NCBI GenBank assembly: GCA_965112735.1
Contig: OZ218951.1
Coordinates: forward strand, 2,666,001-2,730,000
Source of the DNA: Phaeosaccion multiseriatum
Taxonomy: Eukaryota > Ochrophyta, other classes
Length of the DNA: 64,000 nt
Reading direction: 5' to 3'
The translations under genes were made by a program, and so were the position numbers. How positions within the stretch are numbered: the first letter of the stretch is position 1; each line of letters starts with the position of its first letter. Of this stretch, positions 54,530 through 64,000 are shown piece after piece. Below the pieces are notes generated by a model that worked only from the letters and a program-made list of their open reading frames with translations, was not told the DNA's origin and ran no database searches.

Positions 54530-55191
54530 CTCCAATTATGCAATTATGCACACATCACGAGCGGCGTTTGCATGCAGCCAGCGTAGCACCTCCAACTTTC
54601 CCGTCCGCTAATCGCTGTCGTCTTCATGTACCGCTACCAGCTGAGGCCTGACCTTGGGGGTGAGTCACAAGCATTTCCAGCAGATGGATACGTCCCTCTA
54701 GCGTAGAACCAGCAGCCCAAGTCACGTGGTAAAATGGGGCGCTCGCCTCATCCGACAGCAGCCACGCTAGCATGTCCACGTCTCCTTCTTTAACCGCAGA
54801 AAAATAAGTCTTGTCGTCCCACGGACACGGACTTTTGTCGGGCAGGTTGGACCGGAGCTCCATGAGAATGCTCAGGCCGAGCTTGGTATTCCGCGCAGCA
54901 GCTCTACACACTTTCTCATCCCATGGATAGCCACGGCGATGGAAGGCCTCGCCAGATGCTCATATCTCCCCGTTCTGCTGCTCCTACAAATGTGTCGACT
55001 TCCCAGTTGAGGCAGTCCAGAGAAAGGATGTTGAGACGAAAAGAGGTCTCTAACACAAGATGAGCGATGCTGTACAGTATTCTCCAGACCTTGCTCACCC
55101 CAGCGACGAAGATATGATGCCGCTTCCCCACATCACCTTCAGCAGCTGTCCAATAATTTGCTCCGTCTCTTCTTTCGGGTAGTAGCCGCAA
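54530..55191 (-). pseudogene. Decayed paralogue of the CPWDE ankyrin-like gene
   Basis: Similar in order and spacing to 48203-49237. GKRHHIFVAGVSKVWRILYS matches GKGHHLFVAGVSKEWRGLYS; the sequence then jumps from DCLNWEV to a shortened VGAAERGDMS (internal deletion of about 10 codons) and changes frame near 54945. RAAARNTKLGLSILMELRS and SPCPWDDKTYFSA follow, then LLSDEASAPF. A further one-base insertion in a C-run near 54657 breaks the frame, after which THPKVRPQL and KLEVLRWLHANA are recognisable. Two or more frameshifts and a deletion make it a pseudogene. It lies on the other side of the ARM-like gene from the intact copy. Confidence 0.75.
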
Positions 55192-55934
55192 CCACTTCTT
55201 CTATTCCCTTTTGTGTTACGATGTCTACGATGTCTAGCGTCCTCGAGGGGCAGTGTGGACGTAAGCCGTTCCCTTTCATATCAGTCTTCTTCCTCTCAAA
55301 CAACTTTCTCCAAACGTGTTTCCGGTGGTCTATCCGTCTTCAAGCACACGAGGGGACAAGGCAGGATGGAACACGGAAGCACCTTTGGAGGGTTGGTTCG
55401 AAATGAGCGTAGAGAATGTGTTTGTTTGGACAAGAGTATTATAAAAGGGGGAGAAAGCGCACAGAATGATTGACAGATTCGACGCTGTACCACCAACCCT
55501 CCTACCAGATCCCGAGGGGGGTTCCTTTAGGCGATACGCCCTCCTGCACCAACCACCTCAGGCGAGAGTACAAGCAGCAGCGACGACAGCGCAAGGAACA
55601 TCGCCAAGTGCTCAGGTATGTCGTGCGTGTGAACTGCAGACCTGGCAAGAACATGGTTTCTGAGGATGTGCAGGGAAGAGCGGCGGCGTGCGTATGCTTC
55701 CTTCCTCGCCCCTCAACGCTCTCTTTCTCTATTCCCTCTATTCAATCGCCCTACCTCTGAGTGAAGAACGGTCGGTTGCCATGTTTGCATGATTTAGCTA
55801 CTTCCTCTGAGTCTGACGCTCTCTTTCCGCGCCCGCATCCCCCCATGACTCTTCGTGACTCTTCGCAGCGTCTGGGGAAGGTGGTTTTAGCAGTTGAGGA
55901 GAGGGACCCACCGCGAAACAGTAGCGGCTGCCAA
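55192..55934. other. Intergenic, nothing recognised
   Basis: 743 bp upstream of the LHC-like gene. Short open frames exist (for example 55470-55760) but have no family features or codon pattern that supports coding. Probably holds the promoter of the LHC-like gene. Confidence 0.5.
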
Positions 55935-56747
55935 ATGAGAAGATCCACCCCATCCGCCTGGCTCAGCGCTGCAGTGGCATGCAGCGCCCTGCTCATCTCC
56001 TCCTCCCCTGCCTCCTCCTTCATGCTCCAGTCACCCCCCCTCGGTTCAACGATTACCATGACTAGATCAAAGGCAGGGGGGCTTGCACCCGCAGTCTCGT
56101 CATCACTAGAGTCAAGGAGAGTCGGTAGGGGCAGCGTGCGCATCTTTATGGCAGAGGGTGAGGGAGAGAAGGGGGAAGAGAAGGAGGACGACGGCTGGGG
56201 GGGGGGGGGTGGCAGCTCAACGTCAGCCCCGACAGCCCCAGCAGGGGCGCCAGAAGCCCCAACCATAGGGGCCAACCCGAAAATCCGCCAGGACGTCCCG
56301 CAACTCGTGACTCAAGAGCTGGGAATCACAGATGTCATTGAGGCGGTAGGAGACGAACCAAAGCAGAGGAGGATCAACGGTGTGCTGATTATCGGAGGAG
56401 GTGTGCCTATCATGGATCGAACAGGCTGGGAACCGGCGGAGTTAACGCCGGAGGACCAGATCCCGGGCAAGATTGTGGTGGACGAGGAGACGCTGAGGAA
56501 GCAGCAGAAGGACCTGGAGGCGTATGCCCAGGAGCTGCGTGCAGAGCGCATGGCAGTAGACGCCGTCAATAACCAGCTCTTTGGCTTTTGCAAGCAGGCG
56601 GAGGTTATCAACGGGAGAATGGCCATGTTCTTCATCGTGGTCGGGTTACTGACGGAGCTTTGGACTGGAGAGAGCTTCCCCCAGCAGGTGGAGACGCTGG
56701 GCAGAGTGCTCGGTTTGATTCCCCTCGACTACGACGGCATGTTCTGA
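55935..56747 (+). CDS. Plastid one-helix LHC-like protein
   Basis: Single exon, 270 aa. The start at 55935 is chosen because it places a signal peptide at the N-terminus (AWLSAAVACSALLISSSPAS) followed by SSFMLQSP, matching the bipartite plastid leader (Phe after the cleavage site) of algae with red-derived plastids. The mature part has a Pro/Gly-rich linker, then a soluble domain (QLVTQELGITDVIEAVGDEP; NGVLIIGGGVPIMDRTGWEP), and near the C-terminus one chlorophyll-binding helix, EVINGRMAMFFIVVGLLTEL, with the Glu/Asn and Arg ligands of LHC helix 1 or 3. One helix fits the OHP/LIL/HLIP-like group, thought to act in photosystem assembly or photoprotection, not a three-helix antenna protein. 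The long soluble region is unusual for an OHP. Confidence 0.8.
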   Translation: MRRSTPSAWLSAAVACSALLISSSPASSFMLQSPPLGSTITMTRSKAGGLAPAVSSSLESRRVGRGSVRIFMAEGEGEKGEEKEDDGWGGGGGSSTSAPTAPAGAPEAPTIGANPKIRQDVPQLVTQELGITDVIEAVGDEPKQRRINGVLIIGGGVPIMDRTGWEPAELTPEDQIPGKIVVDEETLRKQQKDLEAYAQELRAERMAVDAVNNQLFGFCKQAEVINGRMAMFFIVVGLLTELWTGESFPQQVETLGRVLGLIPLDYDGMF

Positions 56748-57256
56748 GCACCGAAACCCCAAGTTCAAACATCAGCTAGCTGTGCTTCTTTCCAACACAC
56801 GCAAACACGAATATATATATATTGTATTTATACGTACGGCGGGGCGAGGGGCGAGGGCGGGGGGAGCTGGGGGAGTAGCTGGTTGACTCCTTCGTCCCCA
56901 TCTTCAAGGAGAGAAAAGGGGAGGGGGAGCAGAGGAAGGAAGACAACAAGGCTGACCAGCCTTTCTTCTTCTTCTTCTTCTTCTTCTTCTTCGTCCCACA
57001 TTTAGAGCACGCCAAACAACAAGACAATGGGATAACATGCTAAAGCAGCCACGCAGGCAACCGCCTTATCCCTCATCCACTTTCATGATAGAGACAATTT
57101 TTATATGTAATTTTGATGTTTTTCCCCCTCAACTCTTCCCTTACCCTTCTGTCCTTTAGTGTTACGTTAGACAGACAGAGAGAGAGAGCGGATGACAAGA
57201 GGGTAAAGAAACACCCGGCAACGAGAAACCGTCGCCTTTCTCGAGGGCTTATTTAT
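56748..57256. other. Convergent intergenic region
   Basis: Between the 3' ends of the LHC-like and DEAD-box genes. Contains TATATATA (about 56812-56823), a (TTC)n run at about 56963-56992 and a G-rich stretch at about 56840-56870. No gene seen. Confidence 0.6.
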
Positions 57257-57989
57257 TTACCTTCCTCCTCTCCCTCCTCCTCGACCCCCTCCCCGGCCCC
57301 CTCCTCGCCCCCCTCCTCTCCCCCCACCCCTCCCCCCACCCCTTCCTCCTCCCCTCCCTCCTCCCCTCCCACCCCCTCTCCCTCTCGCTGCCATCTTCGC
57401 CCGAAGTTGTTCCTGTGCCTCGATCGACTTTTTGCCTCCGTCCGCCTCTCTACCTCGCCCGGAACTGTCCCTCCAACCTCCAATGGGCACCACGTGGGAC
57501 CTCGTCGCTGCCTTTCGCTGTATCGGGTTCGAGGTGTGCTTGTTGCCTCTGTCCCTGCCCTTCCTACCCAGCATTGGGGCAAGCTTCCCCCCTACTTGGT
57601 AGTCGCGTCGATGGCTGGACAGGCCGTCCAGAGGCTGTCCCTTGCGAACGGCCTTGAAAGACAAAAGGGCCATGTGGGTGGGGGGTGGAGGTCCGAGGGT
57701 TAGGGAGGGTTGGAGGGAGGAAACGGAGGGGACGAGCGAGCGATCCACTCACTCACCCACTCACTCACTCAGTCACTCTCTCAATCACTCACTCCACTCA
57801 TTGACGCACCCTCTCACACCCTCGCTTGCTCACTCACTCACCCACTCACTCATCCACTCACCCACTCACTCAACCACTCCCTCACTCACCGATTCCACGG
57901 CCATCGCGAGAACAACGTCCCTCTTGGTGACGAGTGATGTCACTCGGCCTGTGGCCCCCATTCGCGCCGTCCTTCCCGAGCGGTGCAGA

Positions 57990-58068
<79 letters not shown>

Positions 58069-59927
58069 TGGGGTGGGGGAGGATAGCGTGAGAGACGAGG
58101 CGGACAAGAAGAAAGAGAAGAGGGAACGGCGTGAGCGACCGACGACACGAACGAGCGAAAGGGTCGATAGAGACAAAGGACTAGTAGATAGCGACAAAGG
58201 AATAAAAATCACAATCCGTGGGGTTGAGGGGGAAAGGACAAGCCATCTTATCTATCCACTTAGGGACTAATTAATAGTGCTACTCACAATCGATGGGGTT
58301 GAGGGGGAAGTCGAACATGATGATGTTATCAACGTCGGGCATGTCCAGGCCTCGAGCGGCAATGTCGGTGCACACCAGGAACGGAAACTTCACTTCGTCC
58401 TTGAATTTCTGGAGAGTGGTGCAACAAAACAACAACAGCAACAGCAAAAACAAAACAAAAGTAAGAAAAGAGCGAAGGTAGGGAGTGCTCCCCCTCCCAC
58501 CCCCTCTTTCTCTCTCTCACTATACACACACACAAAGTCGAGATCTTCCCTCCCCCCCCCCCCCCCCCCCCCGCCCTCTCTCTTTCTCCACACACCCCAA
58601 GTCCTCGAGGTGCGTGTGTATGCAGCGAGGATGGGGCTTCACCGAGGTGCATGATTGAAGGGCTTCACTTCACTGACCTCCAGGTTAGCGGATCGGACTT
58701 CGCTTGGCACCTCTCCGTGGTAGGCGAGGATGGGCATGTCAGCCTCTCGGATTGCATGCTCCACAGCCTAAGGCAACGGGAGGGGGAGGGAGGACGGGGC
58801 GAGAGGAAGGGCAAAGGGAAGGAAGGGGGGGGGGAAGCAGTGCAAGCAGCAGGAGTAGCAGAAGGATCAGAAGGAGCAGTAGAGGGAGAGCAGAAAGGAG
58901 CAGCAGAAGGAGAGGAGACACGGAGGAACGCGGCAGAGGGAATTGTCAGTAAAGGAGCGCGAGCGGATGGGACAGTATCGTCTACATACCGCACACTCAC
59001 CCACTCACTCGCTCACCCACCCAACCATCCACTCACCCACTCACTCCACTCACCCCCTCACTCACTCACTCACTCACTCACGCAACCACTCCCTCCCTCC
59101 CTCCCTCCCTCACTCCCTCACCTGGCAGCTCTTGACCGTGTTGCAAAAGATCATGGTCTTCTTGCCCGTTACAGCCTTCGGGTTGTACTTGGTTTGACTG
59201 ACCACATCGAACAGCATGGACACCTTGTCCCTGCCCTTGGTCTCCATCATGACGTGTTGCATGGACGGGGTGGTGCAGTGCAGTCCACGCGTCTCCACCA
59301 CACGCACCTTTGTGGGGGGAGGGCGGGAGGGAGGGAGGGGTGGGGACGGAAGAGAGAGGGAGGAAGGGAGGGGAAGGAGTTTGGTTCGATTAGAGCTTAA
59401 CACGTACAGATCAGTAATCATTGGTTTTTACGCAGCGTCTATTAAACTGGAGCTGGAGCGAGAACTGAAACCACCCACCACTCCACACACCCACCCACAC
59501 CCATTGACTAACTCCCCCACCTTGCCAAAGTCTCCCTCCTCGAGGAGTTTCTTGACGGCGTTGGTGAGCGTGGCCGTTACAAAGACGAATTGCACCTGCT
59601 CTCCGCGCTTCTTCGCGGCCGCTTGTATGGGGCCCAGCAGCTTGCGGAGGTCGGGACCAAAGCCCTGGTAGTGGTGGTGGTGGTGGTGGTGGTGGTGGTG
59701 TTGGAGTGATGGGTGTGGGTGGGGTGGATGGGGTGTGAAAGGTGGTAAGTCGTTATGGCAAGTCCGTCGGGTCGGTGCATTGAGTGAGCATGCAAAAAGT
59801 CAGAGGAAGTCAACACCTAACATTACGTATGTCCACAACGTACGTCCACACACTGGTCAGTGAATTGTAGTCTATGAGCGGTCATCCCTTGGGAGGTCCT
59901 CATAAGGTTTTTCTCTTCATCCCAGCA

Positions 59928-59968
<41 letters not shown>

Positions 59969-62043
59969 TGATTCATCCACCCACTGACTTACTGAGTCAC
60001 TTACTCACCTGCATCAGCATTGTATCCACCTCGTCAATCACGACGTGCTTCACATTGCCCATATACACGTTGTTCTGACAGGGAAAAAAAGGAAAGGGGG
60101 TGGATGGGTGGGTGGGGGAGAGAAGGAGCCCACACATGGCAAGACGGGTGGAGTAGAGAGGGGAGGGAGGGAACACTCTTTAACTCATCTGCTCTCGCGC
60201 TGTCTCTCTCTTCTACCGAGTACGTACCCACGCACACACACACACCCATCCCACGCACCCACTCACACACGCACCCATCCACCCCCCCCTCTCCCCCCCC
60301 ACGCACACGCAAACGCACCTGGTCCCTGTGCTTGAGCAGCCTGCCTGGAGAGGCCACAACGAGGTCCACCACGCCGCCGAGGATCCTCTTCTGCTTGCCG
60401 TAGTCCTCTGTCACCAAAACAAGGTGTGTGTGTGTGAGAGAGAGAGAGCGCGTGTGTGAGCGGAGTGTAGTGCAAGGGCAAAAGTGCGATGGCAGTGGAG
60501 GGGTAAAAGGCGGATGGCAGTGGAGGGGTACAAGGGGGATGGCAGTGGAGGGGCACAAGGGGGATGGCAGTGGAGGGGACACCACGCACCTCCGCCCATG
60601 ACCACTGTGGAGGCAATTTTGGCCTTGTGAGCAAGCTTCTTCGTCACCTCCAGCACCTTCAGAGTGCAGCACAGAGGAGGAGGAGGAGGAGGGGGGGGAG
60701 GGGCGTTAAGGCAAGCCAATCCTCAACTCCTGCACTCAAGCATAAAGCTTCCCACGCGAGTGAGGAGTGAGGCCCTCCTTAGCTTAGTGAGGCCCAGCAG
60801 GAGGGCCTGGGCTGGGCTGGGCTGAACTGACTACGTTGAGTTGTGCTGTGCTTACTCAGGTATGAGTGAGTGAAGCTTTCCATCTGTCAACTTCGCCTGC
60901 CTTCTGATCATCTCGTATCCTCTGTCTTTTGTCTGTCTCACACTCTCTCCTTCCTGACCTGTGCTGCCAGCTCTCTAGTGGGGACAAGCACCAGCGATCT
61001 CGGTCGCTGCTGCTTTCGCTCCACGCCATTCACCTGCTCCTGCGCCTTGAGCTGCTGAATCACTGGAGATGGAGGGGTGGAGGGGGGGGGGCGGCAAAGC
61101 AAACAGTTTCGGAAAAGGAGGGTGTGTCGTGAGGGAGGAGGAGCAGCCACAGCCCTGTTGGTGATGCTGGTGGAAAACCACTTTGAGTTGGAAAGAACGA
61201 AAGGCACTGAAGAAATCATTATATCTCTCCGTTGCTCACAGGAGGGGCGCGTGTGGGATTCGGATGCAAGGAGCTCCCCCCCCAATTGGAATCGCGGTGT
61301 GGGAAGGCCTTGAACACCAAGGAGAGAGGAGAGAGAGAAAACCCAGCTAGCGCCGACGAAGGCCTCGACTTACATGGAAGAAGGTAGGCAATTGTCTTTC
61401 CCGATCCCGTGGCTGCAGCAAAGCACACATTCCCGCCGGACAGCACCTGGGGCACCGCCACCCTCTGTATGGGAGCAGGCTTCTCAAAGCCAAAGTCTTC
61501 GGCCAGAGCCTGCTGCAGCTCGGGAAGCAGCCCGAGTGCGTCGAAATCAGGTACTTCCTCCGGCTCCTGTGCTGTTGGTCCCATGAAGGGCTGGTCAGAG
61601 AGCGTCGCTAGTGAGTTGTACAGCCGACTGCCACTGCCTCTCCTACTGCTACAGCAGCTGCTGCTGCTGTCACTCCTACTACTGCTCATTGCGTCCCTCC
61701 CTCTGATGCGCCCGCTACCACCACTCGTCCCATAGGCAGCACTTGCCGAGCCGAAGGTGGGGGCGAACGCGGTACAGCTGCTTCGAGAGGTGGATCTAGA
61801 GCGTGCGGCGAGAGAGGTGAAAGGCGTTCTCGTCGTCGTCCCTCTCAGCACGAATCCAGACGCCCGAGTTGCAAGACAAAAAAGCATGACGGCTGCGGTA
61901 GTTGCGATAGCTGGTGCCCCTGCCACTGTGGCTGCTCCTCCTCCTCCTGCCCCCCCCCGTCGCCACTCGCCTCTGCCGCCTCTGCTCTCCTTGCTGCTCC
62001 CTTTGCTCCTGCTGCGGCTCTGGCGCTCGCAAAGCCCACTCAT
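57257..62043 (-). CDS. Plastid-type DEAD-box RNA helicase with RGG tail
   Basis: Eleven exons, 62043-61374, 61062-60959, 60656-60590, 60407-60319, 60074-60009, 59664-59521, 59307-59122, 58767-58678, 58408-58288, 57990-57890 and 57652-57257; 677 aa, every phase consistent. Motifs in order: Q motif (FDALGLL...PAPIQ), [10 protein letters not shown], Ia PTRELAAQ, Ib [16 protein letters not shown] (DEVD instead of DEAD), III VTATL (TAT instead of SAT), [39 protein letters not shown]. The C-terminus is a (GGRG)n tail, typical of RNA binding. A hydrophobic stretch ending in [12 protein letters not shown] followed by Ser/Thr/Arg-rich sequence resembles a bipartite plastid leader, though about 50 residues precede it; an internal Met right before it ([13 protein letters not shown]) could be the true start. 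Likely role: plastid rRNA or mRNA remodelling. Confidence 0.9.
57991..58067. repeat. (GT)n microsatellite in intron
   Basis: In the helicase intron 57991-58287; on the sense strand it is (CA)n ending directly in the CACACACAG acceptor of exon 10. Confidence 0.9.
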
Positions 62044-62419
62044 CCCCTCACTCTCTCACTCTCTCAGCACCAAGTCTTGAAGGCGAAGCGAAGAATGTTA
62101 CCCTTAAGCTCCTAAGCTCCAGAGAAGGCAGGCCTTGGCCTGAATCTCCACCTCTCTGCGCCTCGCTCTCCGCCTTCTCCGACTAAGTCAGACCCTCACA
62201 AAGAAACCTCAGGCCAAGACGAGCAGGAGCCACAAGGAAAGCGTCGTCTACAGTGCTTACTGTTCTTGGTTGTCTTTTATTTCCTCTTACATTCTGTGTG
62301 GTGCCCCAAAGCCAAGGGCGAACCAACTGAAACTCAAATAGCCCTCCCGTCCTATTTCGATTTCTCTCTCGATCCTCAACCTGTAGCGAGCCAGACAGGG
62401 GTATTATACCTATGTGAAC
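62044..62419. promoter_or_regulatory. Divergent intergenic region (probable shared promoter)
   Basis: 376 bp separate the starts of the minus-strand DEAD-box helicase and the plus-strand oxygenase gene. No recognisable motif; the promoter role is inferred from the head-to-head arrangement. Confidence 0.4.
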
Positions 62420-63122
62420 ATGAGCTGCATGTGCTGCCACCGAGTAGGTCATGTACTGGTCCTGCTACTCCTGCTTGTGGCTTGGACTGACTCATTCGTG
62501 CAGGAATGCACCAGGGGAAGAGGCGCCTTGGCTCTTGCCGCCAAGAAAGGGAAGAGTAGTAAAGGCGGGAAGAAGAGGAAGGCAACGGGTGGAAGTGGTA
62601 GTGGAATGGGCTTCGGCTCTGGCGGCGAGCTGGGGTCTGCAGAGGTGTCTGTGCTGACCCGGGCGCCGGCTGCAGCAGCAATACCAGCGGCAGGCACCTT
62701 GCCAGACGACAATTTCCCCACCTTTCCACCCCTGCCCAAACACGTCAAGGACACCCTGGAGGGCCTGGTGGCCGCTGGAGAGGGGAAGGAGGCAGGCAGG
62801 GAGCTCATGTCGGCGGAAGTTGCGGATAGGGTTAAGCAAGTCTACGGCTTTGGTAGCTTCCAGGCTGAGGTGGGCCACCCTCTCTTCCCGGGGCTGAGGG
62901 TACTGCATAGAGACCCCACCGTCATCGCTGTCGACGATTTCTTCACGGCAGAGGAGGTGCGTGCATGGAGGCTGCAGATCGGTGGCAGCGGCTCCTTGCG
63001 GCATTCGGGGCTCCACACGGTGTGCTCACTGATTGACGTCCCACTACCCCCCTTGTCGCTCTGTCTTCTACTGCTTCTGTTGCTGGTGCTGCTGGTGCTG
63101 CTGCTGCTGGTGCTGCTGCTGC

Positions 63123-63158
<36 letters not shown>

Positions 63159-64000
63159 TGCTGCCTCATATTCCACGGTGTTCTCAACCGTGACTGCTGC
63201 TCCAACGTATCGTGTCCTCCTCTCCTCTCTTGTTGTTGTTTGATCAGTGCGATGAATACATCGCCATGTCCAACAACTGGCGAGAGGGTAGAGCCATTCC
63301 AACAGGAGCAGAAGGAGCAGCAGCAGGACGCACACCTGCCTCTCACAAACAACAGTCCGGAGTACTGGACAGCAAGGACAAAGCCGCGTCAGCCCAACGC
63401 ACCTCCACCACATGGTTTCACCACTTTAGGTCTGCCCCGGAGCTCATGGCCAAGAGCTCTGCCCTGCTGGGGGTGTCCTTTGATGACGAGAGGTGGGAGG
63501 AGCCGCAGACGGTGCGCTACCGGGCAGGGGAGAAGTTCACATGGTACGTAAGATGGATGGTGGTTTCGATTCGTTCATTCATTGCAGTAGATTGATTGAA
63601 TGGTAAGGGATTGATCAATTGATGGATTGGTTGATCGACACACCCAGACAGATTGTAAGCGGCTAATGTTTGAGAGTGGGTGCAATAAGATGATACACTG
63701 CAGACGGGTTTGGAAGAGGCTGGCCTTGAGAGGGGAAGAGTGTATGTAGCTCCAGAGAGGGAAAGGCATATCATACGCTCTCTTCCTAACTACTACAAAG
63801 TATTTCGTATGCGTGTACATGCGTGGCACGCGCGCTTGGTTCATTCCGTAGGCCTCTTGTCTCGCTCGGTATGCCCCTTTGTAATTAACCTCTTTCTTGC
63901 TCCTCTCTCAATCTCACAATTGACACTTGATTTGCTCGGTTTTCTTGCTCGGGTCGATCGGCCCTTATCATCAACAGGCATATGGACGCCATCCCGGCTG
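62420..64000 (+). CDS. Prolyl 4-hydroxylase-like 2OG-Fe(II) oxygenase (3' end outside window)
   Basis: Exons 62420-62956, 63248-63543 and 63978 to beyond the window (phases 0 and 2). The N-terminus has a strong signal peptide (VGHVLVLLLLLVAWTDSF). A Lys/Gly-rich basic segment and a linker follow. The catalytic domain begins at PTVIAVDDFFTAEE, joined across the intron to CDEYIAMSNNW, then RTSTTWFHHF, RYRAGEKFTW and, over the last junction, HMDAIPA. The HxD pair of the iron site is visible; the distal His and the 2-oxoglutarate Lys/Arg lie outside. Enzymes of this shape hydroxylate prolines in secreted or ER proteins using Fe(II), O2 and 2-oxoglutarate. The SF after the leader could also mean plastid targeting. 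Intron 62957-63247 is rich in CTG/GCTGGTG repeats (about 63068-63168). Confidence 0.8.
63068..63168. repeat. CTG/GGTGCTG compound repeat in intron
   Basis: Intron of the oxygenase gene; GCTGCTGGT units repeated with variation. It leaves several frames open and should not be read as coding. Confidence 0.85.

Noticed and set aside
55466-55760. Small plus-strand frames upstream of the LHC-like gene
   Set aside because: No recognisable domain, weak starts, overlapping frames of similar length; treated as non-coding.
56808-56826. TATATATATAT treated as a promoter TATA box
   Set aside because: It lies between two convergent genes, downstream of both stop codons, so a polyadenylation or spacer role is more likely than a promoter.

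Overview
The window looks like nuclear DNA of a photosynthetic stramenopile, most likely a eustigmatophyte of the Nannochloropsis/Microchloropsis type. Two proteins carry signal-peptide-like leaders followed by a Phe-containing cleavage motif typical of plastids derived from a red alga. There are spliceosomal introns, GC-rich coding sequence, many CT-rich and TCC/CTG microsatellites, and a very long (GGGA)n tract of a kind I recall from Nannochloropsis gene models. The genus is inferred, not proven. No rRNA, tRNA or CRISPR array was recognised.

Layout. Positions 1-19,234 (minus strand) hold the first 11 exons of one giant modular type I polyketide synthase (PKS), running off the left edge. 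Its order is FAAL-ACP-KS-ACP-KS-AT-DH-ER-KR-ACP-KS-AT-KR(start). An intron inside its first KS contains an uninterrupted 3.68 kb (GGGA)n array. Next come a minus-strand hypothetical gene (20.2-21.5 kb), a plus-strand kinesin-6-like pseudogene (21.6-26.1 kb) broken by stops, a frameshift and a 5'-truncated LINE, a secreted SGNH-type hydrolase (26.3-28.7 kb, minus), a large AT-hook/Tudor-like nuclear protein (29.0-35.4 kb, minus), a coiled-coil protein (36.0-38.6 kb, plus), a 15-exon mitochondrial FAD glycerol-3-phosphate dehydrogenase (39.3-45.3 kb, plus), V-ATPase subunit B (46.0-47.5 kb, minus), a CPWD-type ankyrin-like protein (48.2-49.2 kb, minus), an ARM/HEAT-like protein (49.4-54.3 kb, plus), a decayed copy of the ankyrin-like gene (54.5-55.2 kb, minus), a plastid one-helix LHC-like protein (55.9-56.7 kb, plus), an 11-exon plastid-type DEAD-box RNA helicase (57.3-62.0 kb, minus), and the start of a prolyl-4-hydroxylase-like oxygenase (62.4 kb onward, plus).

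Exon models were built by hand from GT...AG (one possible GC...AG) junctions that restore reading frame and family motifs. For the PKS, hydrolase, AT-hook/Tudor, coiled-coil, glycerol-3-phosphate dehydrogenase, helicase and oxygenase genes every junction phase agrees and coding lengths come out in frame.

The genes do not form an operon-like system; they are ordinary eukaryotic neighbours. The most notable object is the PKS. It has a fatty-acyl-AMP ligase loading module, so it should extend a free fatty acid. Its three KS domains share one intron position, and its two AT domains are nearly identical in DNA. A role in very-long-chain hydroxy lipids or alkyl diols, which eustigmatophytes make, is a hypothesis only.
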